DNA of 64,000 nt from Phalacrocorax aristotelis (taxonomy: Eukaryota > Chordata > Aves > Suliformes > Phalacrocoracidae). The position numbers and the translations under genes are program-made. The stretch spans positions 12,460,223 through 12,524,222 of the forward strand of contig NC_134282.1 of NCBI RefSeq assembly GCF_949628215.1. The letters run 5' to 3'. Shown piece by piece: positions 28,001 through 60,365 of this stretch (positions are counted from its first letter, which is position 1; the number at the start of each line of letters is the position of its first letter). A model generated the notes under the pieces. The model did not search any database and was not told where the DNA came from. It saw only the letters and a program-made list of their open reading frames with translations.

Positions 28001-31000
28001 CTCACTTGTACTTTGAATTATGTTTTTAAAAAGTTGAGGGAACTGTGTTTTATAATGCATGATTTTTTTATTTCATGACAGATGAAATGACTGCAAATCT
28101 ACAAAAACAGTAATGTAATTCTAAACTATAAGAGAGGATAGATATCTGCTGAGTTGACTGTAAGAATCTATGTGGTGTGGTATTCCCTCAAAACAAAGGG
28201 CTTTTTAGCATGCTTTTTAGATGCTTCTGATCAACTGCTGGCACAATTTGAAAGTGATTCAAAACCTATCAATAAAAGATGGGGTATAGGGAGAAACTTG
28301 GAACATCTGCTTGCATGTATACTTGCTGTTAGGTTTTATTGTTTCTGTTTTCTGACCTCTGTAAAGTGATACCATCTGTAGATAGTTTGACATGGAGAAT
28401 TTCATTTAGCAACCAGCTGAAGGGTACTATCAGGGATGCAGTTTATAATGGGAAAACAATACTTAATAGTCTTTTTTTTTCACAAAGACTATTGGTGGTA
28501 TTGGTTTTGATTATTCTTTAGCAAAATACATCTGTAGGTGCAGATGAAGGATGAGTATATAACATTTTGAAGTTCTGAGGAAACTAAATCTAGAACAATT
28601 AATGAAAAATCTCTAGTTAGATGTTTTATCTATGCCTACCATATGAAAGCAATTATTTAATTGAAGTTGGTAAAACCATGGCTGTGCTTACTTCACTGAA
28701 ATTTGTGAAAATAATTAAATTAAATGTACAATTTAATGTAAACAAATGCAGAAATCAAGCAATAGGATATAGGCCAGTGTCTCCACAGAGCAACACAAAT
28801 TTTTATTTATGTGACTGGAATTTTTCAGCAACTTAATTACACTTCCAGGAGTCTCAAGTACTTAATATTTGCATTGTGAATATGAGCTTTTGTACTTAAA
28901 ACATTGTTTTACTCTGGTTTAGTGACCTCTCTGATGCTTTAATAATCTTCCAACTGTATGATATGACTCGTGTGCCGGTTGACTGGAACCATGTCAACAA
29001 ACCTCCTTATCCATTACTTGGCGGTAATATGAAGAAGGTGGGTAGATACTCTGTAATACAGCCCAGTTTCACTGTCTTCCAATGTGCTGTTTGCCATAAT
29101 CTGGATTGTCTAGATTTGCATGCTACTGAGACAGTCCTTGGAAAAAAAAATATCTTTGGGATGTTATCCCAAGGAATAAGTAGCAGTTATAGCGTGTATC
29201 ACTTTAGTTTCTAAATGTGGACACTTTTTGACAATATTTTATTTATGGTGTAATTAGGGTATATAAGTAAAACTTCCAGGTCTTACACAGCTATGGTTGC
29301 CTGATGCTCTCATACTGTGAGGTGTTTCCTCACAGAACAGTTCTATACACTGCCAGGAGAATTTGTGCAAGACTTGCAGAATCCAAGCTTTCAGTTCGTT
29401 TTGTGATTATTATGAAGCCAGAAACACAGAGGGGAAAAAAAGATTACTGTCGTCTTAAAAACAACACATTTCAATATTTTTCCAAACAATTTTGATGTAA
29501 GTGAGCTTGGTTTTCCCAAGTGTGAAAAAAGGTTATAGCTGGAATCTTGCATTCTTGCATTTATAGTAAAAACTGTGTTATTTTAATCAGCGCAGAAAGG
29601 TTAGAAATCTATCTTTAGTTCCAAATCTCACCATAGGTAACAGTAAGCCAAAGTAATTAAAAATACGCAGAGATCATGGGTCTGTATTACAGAAATATTC
29701 AGGTTTTTTCATTATTTGCACCAAATATTTATTTTTTAGATTGAGAATTGCAATTATGCAGTAGAACTCGGGAAGACAAAAGCCAAATTCTCACTCGTGG
29801 GTATTGCTGGACACGATCTAAATGAGGGTAATCCAACTTTGACTTTGGCTTTGGTATGGCAGCTGATGAGAAGGTAAGTTAGGCACAGTATATGATAGAT
29901 GTCTGTATATATATGTATCTGTGCGTATATGTGTGTGTATATCTAGGCAAATTAAAGCTGGGGTTCAGTTCACCCAACAGGTATTTTAGAGAGCCATCTC
30001 TAGACATCCCTCTTCTCCAAGATACAGTTCTATATGTTTTTGTGGTTTTTACATACTGCATAGTGATTGAAACCACAATAGTGTGTATGTGTACACATCC
30101 ATTTAGAGAGACAATTAAAACATATACTAAAAACTGTGATAAAAATTATAAATCCTGCAGCAAATAAGAAAGCACAACTTATTTCATATTGATTCCACGT
30201 ATCTTTCCATAAGTAAAGAGTAATTTAAGTATTTGTAAAATCAAAAAAGAAAGATAAATAGGAAGAGGCGATGCATGCTATAGAAGTTAAAATGGGAAGA
30301 AATTTTTAGGCCATCACAGCTAGAGTAATGTAACTATCATAAACTGAAAATTTTGCTAGTGGACTGAGCTGGAAAAAAAATACTTTACAAATTGATTTCA
30401 ATAAAGAGTACTTTATTGCAAATATTTTCCAAAAGTTGATTTTCTTACACCTACCCCAAAACATTCAATGTCTCTTGTTTCTCAGACTGTTGTGATTCAG
30501 TTTTCAAGGACTTGGATGGTAGGGAGCTGTTTAACCTTATAAAGTAAAATTAGTTATGATGTGCTGAGTAAAACAAATATATGAAGAAGATGTAACAGTG
30601 ATTATTATGAGTTTTGGGGTGTTACTTTATTCTGTCAACAACTGAAAAAGATTTGAAGTACTGAATAGTTTACAAGGTAAGAGTACCTTATGAAGATAAG
30701 TACTTAGTATTGTTACTGTGCCGAAGCAGTATTTTACTTTTGCTTGTAGCTTAATGCTGTTAGCAGAGGTGAGTTCTACCACTCAGTTTAACTCAGTCTC
30801 TTTATTTTCTTTATTAAAGGTATACTTTGAATGTACTATCAGACCTTGGAGAGGGAGAAAAAGTAAATGATGAAATTATTATTAAGTGGGTGAATGAGAC
30901 ACTTGCAAAAGCAAACAAGAAAACTTCAATTACGAGTTTCAAGGTAATGTAATTTACTTTTCCTCTTTCCGCATATAATCAGATCTGGGATTTTTAATCT

Positions 31001-33775
31001 CATCTGTTAATGATTTGGCTTTAACAGTGGCTCTCCCATCAGCTAGCATAAGTGTGTAAGGAAATAATTCTGACAGTCTGCAAATCTTCAAAAGTGTTTT
31101 ACAAGTCTATTAATAAGAAACAAAAAGAAATTACGATTGCTGCCTTAACATTCAAAATAAAAAAACCCCAAAAACAAAAAGGCTAAACTTTCAAATGGGC
31201 TTCTGCATGAAGTTACTAGTGTTTGGGAGTGGTATGCCCCATGTCTTCCAAATTTTTGGATATAGGCACTCTTGTGATCATACAAACACGAAGAACAATT
31301 TTGGAAATACTGGGGAGCAAGGCTGGAAGGGGGAAGTCACCATGTTTGATAACAACTGGTCAGAAAGAGGTACTTGTGCGTGACAGAGCCAGGAGAGGGA
31401 GCCCAAGTTAACTGGTGACACCTTTTGTCTGCATTGACACTGCTGATGTGCAGCAGACCTGTACAAAAGAGGAGCTTTTTCCATTCAGCAAGTATGAACA
31501 AATTGATAAAGGAAGCTTTCCTTTCACGTTCTTGAAGTGTTAAACATGAAAGAAATATGTATGTCAGGTGTGTCATTCTGTGTCAATCTCATTCTTTAGA
31601 AATGGTAGATTAAAAATTGCACTTGCATGCAAATATAACATTTTAATACAGGTTCATTGTATACTCTGAAACGGTTATGTCTGGTTCACAACAGGAACAT
31701 AAGAACGTAGCAAGTGAAATATTTGAGCTCGCTGTGTTATGAGATTGAATTAGGTAAGCATTAGGCAAAAGGTAATATAAATTTTATAGAAGAAAATATA
31801 TTTAATTTTTACTCTAGAAGGTTACTTAGGTCTTAATCTTCTTAAAAGGGGTTGCTGCTTGTCTTATTTCTACATAAATTGTAATAATGGTGGTATAAAT
31901 AAGTTGAAACTACATAGGCTATCTGTCTCAACATCTTGCTTTTGGTACGCCTGTGGTTTTTGTGAGGCATTGCTTTTGTTTTTAAGGTAATTCAACTGAC
32001 TGTGGACCAATAAAGATAAGGAGCTGTAAAGTGACATTATTTAGCATACCTTTTTTTACTATTGATTTTTGACAACACTCACATAGATATTGTTTCTCAC
32101 AATTTTTGTCTCATTTTGGGGTCACTGCAGCAAGCAGATTGTGTAGCAGAGAAAGCAGAGGTCCCTGGTATTTACTGTGGACCATGAAAGCCAAGTTCTA
32201 TTAACTTGCCATTAGGTCAAATAATAAAAATGACAAAGGTGAGGTTTTGGCTTGTGGTCTTGGGGAGATACTCCATCCGTTCAATGTCTTCAAGCAGATG
32301 TATATTACTACCTTTAAATGTATAATTAATGAGGTGGCTGTATGGGACGTCACTGAATTTGAAATCTTAGTTCTGCCCTGATGGCGAAGGCAGCCATGTC
32401 ACGTGCCTTATGTGCTGAGCCCCTGCAGGGACAGAGCCAGCCTTGCTGGCACTGTCTGCTGACTGTTGGTTTGACATCATCAGCTGCTTATCTGCCTCAA
32501 CAGTTGGGAAGAAATAATTGCAGCCATCGCACTTGCTGTCTGAAGAATAGAAAACACATGTCTGTGCATTAAATACAAAATACAGATGGCTCATCCTAGC
32601 TCAGAATACAATCAGAGTTAAAAAAAAAACTATAAAACCAGCGAGCCATAAACTACTGCAGAAAATTGTTCCATTACAAGAAAAGGTGGGAATAAAAGTA
32701 GCTTGGGAACGTAAATATGTTTTTCTTACCTTGAAAATCTGGTCCTTGGACGACTTTCAAAGTTCCCTTCCTTCTTTAGGGAAGGAGAGGGGTTTCATTA
32801 AATAAATTGAAACCACTTGTATAGTAATAATGTCAACACCAAGTGTGACCCTTATTTTTGATTGTGGAAAAGAGCATTAGACCTCGTAAAAGGGGCGAAA
32901 AATCTTCACGCAATAAAGTAACAAAACATGCTGCTATCTTTCAATAGGTATGTAAAATGTGCTGTAGGGTTTTTTGCATTGTGAAGACAGAGTAATCAAA
33001 ACGGATTCCTTATACTAATCTTTTTAGTATTTTCTTCTAGGACAAATCAATTAGCACTAGTTTACCTGTCCTGGACTTAATAGATGCCATTGCACCAAAA
33101 GCAGTTCGTCCAGAAATGGTCAAGAGAGAAGATCTTTCTTACCAAGACAAGTTGAATAATGCTAAGTAAGTTTTAAATGAATGCTTTGTGTTTTCTGAAA
33201 ATGCAGGAAATGCATGAATTCATGGTGTAATGAATGATTTACTGATTTGTTAACACAGAGAGATTATACCAATATTAGTTGATTTGTTTCACATAGAATA
33301 CGTTATAAATTCTAATATCCTGGAGGTATTTCTCTACCATATTTAAAATATTAACTCAAATTCACAGCTGATATGGCCTACCACCACTCCACGGCAGTTA
33401 GTTTGTTAATAGCCTGCCATAATCCATGTTGGCTTTGACAGAAATAAATGCTTTGATAACCAGTGGCAAAACATCTGCCAGTTCAATTGTTAATACCTGC
33501 TTTCTTCATGAAATGTCAATTTTCTTGTAGAGCATAAATACTGACTGAACAGGCATATCTTGCTATTAAAATCTGTTGTGAATCTTGGCACACTAGTGGA
33601 GGCAAAGAAAATAATATTTCTTTTCTCTTGTTTTCTAAGGTATGCCATTTCAGTTGCTCGAAAAATCGGTGCTCGTATATATGCTCTCCCAGATGATCTG
33701 GTTGAAGTGAAGCCAAAAATGGTGATGACAGTGTTTGCATGTTTGATGGGAAGAGGACTGAACAAACTAAAATAA
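9939..33775 (+). CDS. PLS1: Plastin-1 (intestinal fimbrin, I-plastin), complete 15-exon coding region
   Basis: The gene encodes a calcium-regulated actin-bundling protein of brush-border microvilli and hair-cell stereocilia. Coding exons are 9939-10008, 13352-13515, 14757-14886, 16558-16690, 17613-17694, 19008-19173, 19269-19411, 20921-21013, 22560-22755, 27686-27764, 28923-29037, 29740-29873, 30820-30943, 33041-33165 and 33640-33775. They sum to 1890 nt, giving 629 residues plus stop, the length I know for human plastin-1. All introns are GT-AG and all junctions stay in frame. EF-hand loops lie at residues 24-35 ([12 protein letters not shown]) and 64-75 ([12 protein letters not shown]), both with intact calcium-ligand positions. 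Four CH domains follow, about 122-238, 266-377, 396-506 and 517-626 (boundaries from family knowledge), forming two actin-binding domains. No break was seen. PLS2/LCP1 and PLS3 are paralogues, but the [15 protein letters not shown] start fits PLS1. Confidence 0.97.
10009..13351 (+). other. PLS1 intron after coding exon 1
   Basis: A 3.3 kb AT-rich intron bounded by gtatgt and tttacag. It contains a perfect 10-bp-arm inverted repeat at 12174-12200. No embedded gene or recognisable mobile element was seen. Confidence 0.85.
12174..12200. repeat. Perfect inverted repeat with 10-bp arms and 7-nt loop
   Basis: The left arm atatccagca at 12174-12183 and the right arm tgctggatat at 12191-12200 are exact reverse complements, separated by ctaatta. 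It lies in a PLS1 intron. No longer flanking complementarity was noticed. Confidence 0.8.
13352..13515 (+). CDS. PLS1: PLS1 coding exon 2
   Basis: Encodes residues 24-78 and contains both EF-hand loops (24-35 and 64-75) with the canonical D-x-D/N-x-S/D-G pattern. The segment [16 protein letters not shown] between them is typical of plastins. Donor is gtaaga. Confidence 0.96.
13516..14756 (+). other. PLS1 intron after coding exon 2
   Basis: A 1.2 kb intron, gtaaga to ttccag. A small hairpin-prone stretch (ctgctgctaattgcagcag) lies near 14108-14126. Nothing else was recognised. Confidence 0.85.
14757..14886 (+). CDS. PLS1: PLS1 coding exon 3
   Basis: Encodes residues 79-121 plus one base: the linker between the EF-hand headpiece and CH1, including the plastin-typical [20 protein letters not shown]. 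Donor is gtaaga at 14887. Confidence 0.96.
14887..16557 (+). other. PLS1 intron after coding exon 3
   Basis: A 1.7 kb intron ending in ttttcag. No exon-like or repeat structure was recognised. Confidence 0.85.
16558..16690 (+). CDS. PLS1: PLS1 coding exon 4
   Basis: Encodes residues 122-165 plus two bases, the start of CH1. It reads [20 protein letters not shown] and ends in LADGILLC, a typical actin-binding surface of CH1. Donor is gtgagt. Confidence 0.96.
16691..17612 (+). other. PLS1 intron after coding exon 4
   Basis: A 0.9 kb AT-rich intron, gtgagt to ccttag. Nothing else was recognised. Confidence 0.85.
17613..17694 (+). CDS. PLS1: PLS1 coding exon 5
   Basis: Encodes residues 166-193 in CH1: [20 protein letters not shown] followed by LTPFTIS. 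Donor is gtaagt at 17695. Confidence 0.96.
17695..19007 (+). other. PLS1 intron after coding exon 5
   Basis: A 1.3 kb intron. The acceptor (aaatag at 19002-19007) has a weak polypyrimidine tract, but the exon identity is secure from the protein. No element was recognised. Confidence 0.85.
19008..19173 (+). CDS. PLS1: PLS1 coding exon 6
   Basis: Encodes residues 194-248 plus one base, the end of CH1: [20 protein letters not shown], then [20 protein letters not shown]. The family usually has F where this copy has the second L of GLLAD; the change is conservative. Donor is gtaaga. Confidence 0.96.
19269..19411 (+). CDS. PLS1: PLS1 coding exon 7
   Basis: Encodes residues 249-296, from the inter-CH linker into CH2: [20 protein letters not shown] followed by [12 protein letters not shown]. 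The intron before it is only 95 nt (19174-19268). Donor is gtatgt. Confidence 0.96.
19412..20920 (+). other. PLS1 intron after coding exon 7
   Basis: A 1.5 kb intron with a short perfect tandem repeat near 19816-19842 (tctcctcctggtg twice). No other feature was recognised. Acceptor is tgttttag. Confidence 0.85.
20921..21013 (+). CDS. PLS1: PLS1 coding exon 8
   Basis: Encodes residues 297-327 in CH2: [18 protein letters not shown], followed by a lineage-variable loop ending in IDFSGFH. Donor is gtaagt. Confidence 0.95.
21014..22559 (+). other. PLS1 intron after coding exon 8
   Basis: A 1.5 kb intron. It includes a possible hAT-type transposon terminus at 22227-22253, listed separately. Acceptor is ttcttttag. 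Confidence 0.85.
22227..22253 (+). mobile_element. Possible relic of a hAT DNA-transposon terminus
   Basis: The sequence begins CAGTG, as hAT terminal inverted repeats do (CAGNG), and continues gatggtgaacctatggcac, a string I associate with ancient Charlie-like hAT copies in amniotes. No matching inverted end was found nearby, so only one terminus would be left. This rests on motif memory and is uncertain. Confidence 0.35.
22560..22755 (+). CDS. PLS1: PLS1 coding exon 9
   Basis: Encodes residues 328-392 plus one base, the end of CH2 and the linker to CH3. It contains [20 protein letters not shown] and [19 protein letters not shown], both highly typical of plastins. Donor is gtactc, weaker than the others. 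Confidence 0.96.
22756..27685 (+). other. PLS1 intron after coding exon 9 (largest internal intron)
   Basis: A 4.9 kb AT-rich intron. It contains a short TG repeat at 23156-23168 and a less AT-rich minus-strand open stretch at 24670-25274 that I cannot assign (see findings). No recognised mobile element or RNA gene. Acceptor is accatag at 27679-27685. Confidence 0.8.
23156..23168. repeat. Short (TG)n microsatellite
   Basis: Six uninterrupted TG dinucleotides plus a T within a PLS1 intron, following a tatata-like stretch. Confidence 0.85.
27686..27764 (+). CDS. PLS1: PLS1 coding exon 10
   Basis: Encodes residues 393-418 plus two bases, the start of CH3: [20 protein letters not shown]. Donor is gtaagg. 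Confidence 0.96.
27765..28922 (+). other. PLS1 intron after coding exon 10
   Basis: A 1.2 kb intron ending in ggtttag. Nothing else was recognised. Confidence 0.85.
28923..29037 (+). CDS. PLS1: PLS1 coding exon 11
   Basis: Encodes residues 419-457 in CH3: [20 protein letters not shown], then [18 protein letters not shown]. Donor is gtgggt. Confidence 0.96.
29038..29739 (+). other. PLS1 intron after coding exon 11
   Basis: A 0.7 kb intron, gtgggt to ttttttag. No element was recognised. Confidence 0.85.
29740..29873 (+). CDS. PLS1: PLS1 coding exon 12
   Basis: Encodes residues 458-501 plus two bases, the end of CH3: [20 protein letters not shown], then [19 protein letters not shown]. Donor is gtaagt. 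Confidence 0.96.
29874..30819 (+). other. PLS1 intron after coding exon 12, with TA/TG-rich tract
   Basis: A 0.9 kb intron. A degenerate alternating tract (tatatatatgtat...gtgtgtgtatat) spans about 29903-29943 just after the donor. Acceptor is attaaag. Confidence 0.8.
30820..30943 (+). CDS. PLS1: PLS1 coding exon 13
   Basis: Encodes residues 502-543, the start of CH4: [20 protein letters not shown], then [19 protein letters not shown]. Donor is gtaatg. Confidence 0.96.
30944..33040 (+). other. PLS1 intron after coding exon 13
   Basis: A 2.1 kb intron. A somewhat GC-richer patch at about 32370-32530 has no recognised identity. Acceptor is tttcttctag. Confidence 0.85.
33041..33165 (+). CDS. 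PLS1: PLS1 coding exon 14
   Basis: Encodes residues 544-584 plus two bases in CH4: [20 protein letters not shown], then [20 protein letters not shown]. Donor is gtaagt. Confidence 0.96.
33166..33639 (+). other. PLS1 last intron
   Basis: A 474-nt intron, gtaagt to ttttctaag. Nothing else was recognised. Confidence 0.9.
33640..33775 (+). CDS. PLS1: PLS1 coding exon 15 and stop
   Basis: Encodes residues 585-629, the end of CH4: [40 protein letters not shown], then NKLK and a TAA at 33773-33775. Confidence 0.97.
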
Positions 33776-34242
33776 TGAAAAGATGTCATGGAACTTTCTG
33801 CCATGTTAAGCACGATGAATGCCTCACAGTTTAGAGTTCTGATGCTTAGTATAAAACAAGAAAATTTGTATGCACAAATATGCTCATTAATTATGTTTTA
33901 ATAATGTGTTAAAATTTTATTTCATTTCACAACACTGATTATTTATGGGTAATATTGTTTTCAGAACAGGGTCATTAGCAAATCAACATCACAAATATTT
34001 ATTGCTTTAAAAAAACCCAGGCTATAACAATCAAGCTTCATTTGTACTAGTTTCCATAGCATTGTAAGAATGTGCATCACTTTACGTACATTATTTCAGG
34101 ATGTATTGTGAAACATTGGTTTTCTTTTTTTCTTTTGTGAGGGTGTTACATGTAATCATACAAGTGTCAAGGTGCATTCCAGTCATATTATATTACTCCT
34201 AACTGCACAAAAGTTATCATCCTTGCCTTATTCTTTGAGAGC

Positions 34243-34304
34243 CTAACTCCTGTTGAAGGCACTGAGAGTCTTGCCGTTGACTTCAAGGAGAGCAAGTGAA
34301 GGCC
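34243..34304. repeat. Probable ancient amniote interspersed repeat, fragment
   Basis: The pattern actcctgttgaagg...gtcttgccgttgacttcaa resembles a diverged repeat, common in sauropsid genomes, built from ttgacttcaatgg and its complement. The family name is not certain to me. It lies inside the PLS1 3' UTR. Confidence 0.4.
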
Positions 34305-34553
34305 TATGATAATGTTGGGAAACGAATAGTGATAAAGCTGATTAAACTTTTTTGTGGGAATAATCTTTAAATACAGGTAGTGGTTTTGTTCTGTTACTGA
34401 GCAGGGGGTTTGTGGTCTGTGTCTTAAGAAAAAACAGCAAATAGTACGCGGAAATGTAATCAGCACTATTAGGTCTGCATGTGTGTTAGCTTTTGCAGTT
34501 GGACTAAACATTTCTCTTTTTTTAATTTTTCACAAAATATTGTATAAGAAAAC

Positions 34554-34559
34554 AATAAA
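34554..34559 (+). terminator. PLS1: PLS1 candidate poly(A) signal AATAAA
   Basis: Canonical hexamer about 780 nt after the stop, followed by ggctagtccagtttgggg, a plausible downstream GU-rich element. Other AATAAA copies at about 34835 and 35156 are possible distal alternatives. Confidence 0.65.
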
Positions 34560-34580
34560 GAGCTGGCTAGTCCAGTTTGG

Positions 34581-34866
34581 GGTTTCACATTAATGTATTG
34601 CACTCCTTATAGATTTGTCCTTTAATTTCTTCCTGAAGTGTATTTCTTGTGTGCAGAGGTTTTGTCTAGAAAGACTTGTGCATTGTCTGGATGATATGAA
34701 GTCCATAATTATTTTCTTATTAGTTTTAAAGTATTTGTACTCAATCTTCAGCTGTAAATTTTCATCACACATTCTGGAGCTGGACACTTAATGAAGTGTT
34801 ACCAGAAGCCAAACAGTAAGAAAGAAAAAAAATGAAATAAAAATGAAAGGGTTTGGTTTGGTGGTG

Positions 34867-34903
<37 letters not shown>

Positions 34904-36004
34904 CTGTTTAAGTCTGAGCCTGATACTTTCTCTTGCAGCTCCTGGACACAGTCCTAAGTGTAGTAAAACCCAAGAATGATGATGAGTGAACAGTTGGACT
35001 ATGCTTTACGCCTTTGGTATCTTGCACAAAATAGTAGCAGAAAGAAGATGCATCCATTTAGTTTTTATTATGTAAGGGGATACTGGGAGTTGAGAGATTT
35101 AAGTGCTTGGATTTAGATCCATTTGTCTGTTTATTGGCTTGTATTGTCTAGACAAGAATAAATCATTAACATTTGGTAAGTTACATAGTTTCTATTCTTA
35201 GTTCCAAATGATGACTGAGTGTTGTACAGAATTTGAGTTCTTTGCCCTGAGTATGGAGGCAAATCCAAGTCCTCATTCAACATAGGCTAAATTGAGGCTT
35301 ACTTAATCCCTGTACCCTAAGAATAAATGATCTCTTCCTAAGATATGCAGTTCTAAAGTATTGTCTTTACCTGCCCCGGCACTCAGCAATTTACTCTGTA
35401 AGGGTATTTACTCTTGTGTAAACTACTGCTGCAGTGTTTTGTTCCCTTTAGGAAAAAGTCTGCTACAATTATGTGGCTCCAGAATTACTTTAAACTTATT
35501 TCGATTAAATTGAAATGGGTTTTCAGGTGCAACCATCTTATCCTTCTCAGCATTGAAATTTTACGTACAAGCCAAGAGGTACATGTTGAAGGATAAATGA
35601 CACCCCAATCGGGAAAGAACTGTCTTCTCAAAATAATGTTCAAGAGTCCAACCACATCTTAACCTAACATTTTTTTCTAAAGGAGATTTTAAAAACAGTG
35701 AGTCAGACCATCAGTTTACATTAATCCATGTAGCTCAGCTGAAGTCCTTAAAGCTATCAACTCTTGGTTCTGTGTGTCTACATGCTGTAAACATACGCTG
35801 AGTGCTGGTTAAGTTCTTTCATCTCGTACTGGAGTAACGCACAAAAATTCATGCCTGGTAGCTCATGCAACTGTCTTTTTTTTTTTTTTTTTAAGTTTAA
35901 GGATAACGTGGCACATAATTTTACTATGAAAAGGGAAACCAGATACGATTTCTGGAAGTATTCACAGAAGATGGAAGTGAATGAAAGTTTTCCAAATATT
36001 TGGT
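34581..36004. other. PLS1-TRPC1 intergenic spacer
   Basis: About 1.4 kb of AT-rich sequence with no gene recognised. It includes a 30-nt T run at 34872-34901 and a 17-nt T run at 35876-35892. Composition changes sharply at about 36005, where the CpG island begins. Confidence 0.8.
34872..34901. repeat. Poly(T) tract, 30 nt
   Basis: An uninterrupted run of 30 T between PLS1 and TRPC1. Read on the other strand it would be an A tail, but no retroposed body was recognised next to it. Confidence 0.9.
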
Positions 36005-36410
36005 AATCAGTGCTCGCGAGGCTGTACCGCCTCGCGCCGGGGCGAGCAGGGCCGCAGCTACCGCACCAGCTGGGAGAAATACACATCGACGGGAAAACGC
36101 AGAAACGGGGACAACCGTCCTCGGCGCCGCTCCGTGTGGTGAGGCGAGGAGCTCCCCTCAGCTTCCCCACCTCACCGCGGCCGCGGGCCCCATCCCCGGC
36201 GCTGCCGGGAGGGAGGGAAAGCGCGGAGCCGCCGGAACAAGGTGGACGTGCCGGCTGCTGCCCCAGGGCTGCTCCTTCGAGCAGACCCTACCCGCAGCCC
36301 CCGTCGGGCCCCTCCCCGCCCACCTCCCGCCGATCTCCCGCCGCCCCTCAGCAGCGGCGACGCCGCCATTGGAGCCTGCGCAGTGCGGCGGGGAGCGGTG
36401 GCCCTCCGCC

Positions 36411-36430
36411 CTGCCCTGCCCTGCCCTGCC
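36411..36430. repeat. Pentanucleotide (CTGCC)4 tandem repeat in TRPC1 promoter
   Basis: Four exact ctgcc units directly before a cgcccgcggg segment, about 130 nt upstream of the TRPC1 ATG. It could vary in length between individuals. Confidence 0.85.
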
Positions 36431-36445
36431 CGCCCGCGGGGCTGA

Positions 36446-58639
<22,194 letters not shown>

Positions 58640-58741
58640 GGCCTAACTTTTAGTTTAGAAGTGTGTACTTTTAGATACCTGTAGGTGAAAGTGTTGACCT
58701 AATTCTGTTGCCAGACCAAATAGAAAGGAAGATTATTGCAC

Positions 58742-58747
58742 AATAAA
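58742..58747 (+). terminator. TRPC1: TRPC1 proximal poly(A) signal candidate
   Basis: AATAAA 103 nt after the stop, followed by tggaaaatgtgttcacatg, a modest GU-rich stretch. Confidence 0.5.
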
Positions 58748-60340
58748 ACGTTGGAAAATGTGTTCACATGAGTTGCAGCTAGATGCAGGAGTGGTGGAAA
58801 TAAATGCAAAAACAGATACAGTAATTTTCTTAAGCTCTTAATCTTTTAGTGTGTATATAAAATTTGTATATAGGAATTTTTAAAATGTTCCTCAGACTGT
58901 GGCTGTCAGGTGTCAGAGCTTCATAACTAGCACAATGTGTTTATTTCTTCTATTTTTGCTGTTTGTTCCTTTTTGATACTTGTTTTTCAAGTTGTGGGAG
59001 AAGATAGGCTTTTTAAGACAAAAGTCCAGCCTATGTTTATTTTTAATAGAAAAGTCAGGTATAGAATAATAGACAATTTCCAGCACAGTTGGAAATTATG
59101 TTTGACTGTAGGTTACAGTGCATGCAAAGACTGTATGGCTCCGAAAGAGGCAGTTCTGGTGCCAAGTTTTTTATGTTACCATTGAGTGTATACTAACATT
59201 TATAGAATACAGAAAAACAAATCATCAAGACTCTTCCCTTTCATGGGAACACTGAAATTTTGAACTCAAAATAGGCCAACCATTTCTTGAATGTTTATGG
59301 TTATATGTAAGACAATCAATTCCTGCTTAGATTTTTCAGTGGTGCCTCAAAAGTATGTTTTACTATACGTTAAGAATGGGAACAGAATTTTAAAACTAAC
59401 CTGGGAACTTTTAATGTTGATATCTTGGGGTTTTAAAATCTGGGTGATAAATTATTTGAATTACTACAACCTGTGATTTAACAAAAACGAGGTGGAGCAC
59501 ATGCGTGCTATCGTTTGCCATGCTGAACAATTCCTGTGGAACACTGCACACTTCTTTCTGTGAGAACGTACATTGTATCTGGTCACTGGACAGATGTAGT
59601 TTAGAAGGGCCTGCTTTAGACAGGTTTTACAGATCCTGCTTTTAAGCTTGTCTTTCTTGTTTCCTTTTTTTTTTACCACAGTTGCCAAGATAAACTTCTT
59701 TTATGTGTTGGAAATACTATGTTTTGTGAAAACGTGATTTGACTTTGCTTAAAATGGACAGTAAGGGCTTTGTGGATTTTCTGTGCTAGAGGGTCCTGTA
59801 TGGCTTTATATGCTTATGTATAATTCAAGTTGACAAACTGTAATTGAGAATTGTGAGATTCCTGTATTTTTAATTATGAAATACGTATATTTCTGACAGC
59901 TAAAGGATTGATTGACAATTTTACTGTTCGATGGTGCTCTTCTAAAATGGTCTTATGTCTGGAAGGCGCAGGTAGCCATAGTCGTCTTTGACTACAGTTG
60001 ATTTTTGGGAGGCTGACAGAGTGGAGGCTTAAATGAATGTTTACTTTTTTGAAGGAATTCATATAAAACTCTTTCTTGTAAAGGTAATATATTTTCTGTA
60101 CTACAAAATTATGTATATCTGAACTAGGGTTTAATACTCTGCTTCCTGAAGTCTTATAGTATAGAGGTACTCCAATAAGTTTGTTGGCTTTTCATGTGAA
60201 TAAGAAGCTAACCTCTTGTGGTCAAAGCAAAGAGGATCACTGAATTTTGTATTTGGACTCAGATCTCATGTTTGAATAATACACCAACATAAAAACTATG
60301 TGCTGTGTATGTTATGTATATCCAAGAAAGGAAGCAGACA

Positions 60341-60346
60341 AATAAA
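60341..60346 (+). terminator. TRPC1: TRPC1 distal poly(A) signal candidate
   Basis: AATAAA in acaaataaaagctctttg about 1.7 kb after the stop. A long 3' UTR of this order is plausible for TRPC1. Confidence 0.5.
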
Positions 60347-60365
60347 AGCTCTTTGAAAAATATGA

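Larger units (their letters stand above)
33776..34580 (+). other. PLS1: PLS1 3' UTR
   Basis: Follows the stop codon and runs to about 20 nt past an AATAAA at 34554-34559, which is followed by a GT-rich stretch. The exact cleavage site is inferred. It includes an old repeat-like segment at about 34243-34304. Confidence 0.7.
58640..60365 (+). other. TRPC1: TRPC1 3' UTR (probable extent)
   Basis: Follows the stop. The proximal end would be near 58765 if the AATAAA at 58742 is used, and the distal end near 60365 from the AATAAA at 60341. Cleavage sites are inferred from hexamers only. Confidence 0.55.

Noticed and set aside
34872-34901. Poly(T) run read as the A tail of a minus-strand retroposed gene
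   Set aside because: The sequence to its right (34902-35200) shows no coding relic or SINE body, so an unattached homopolymer is the simpler reading.
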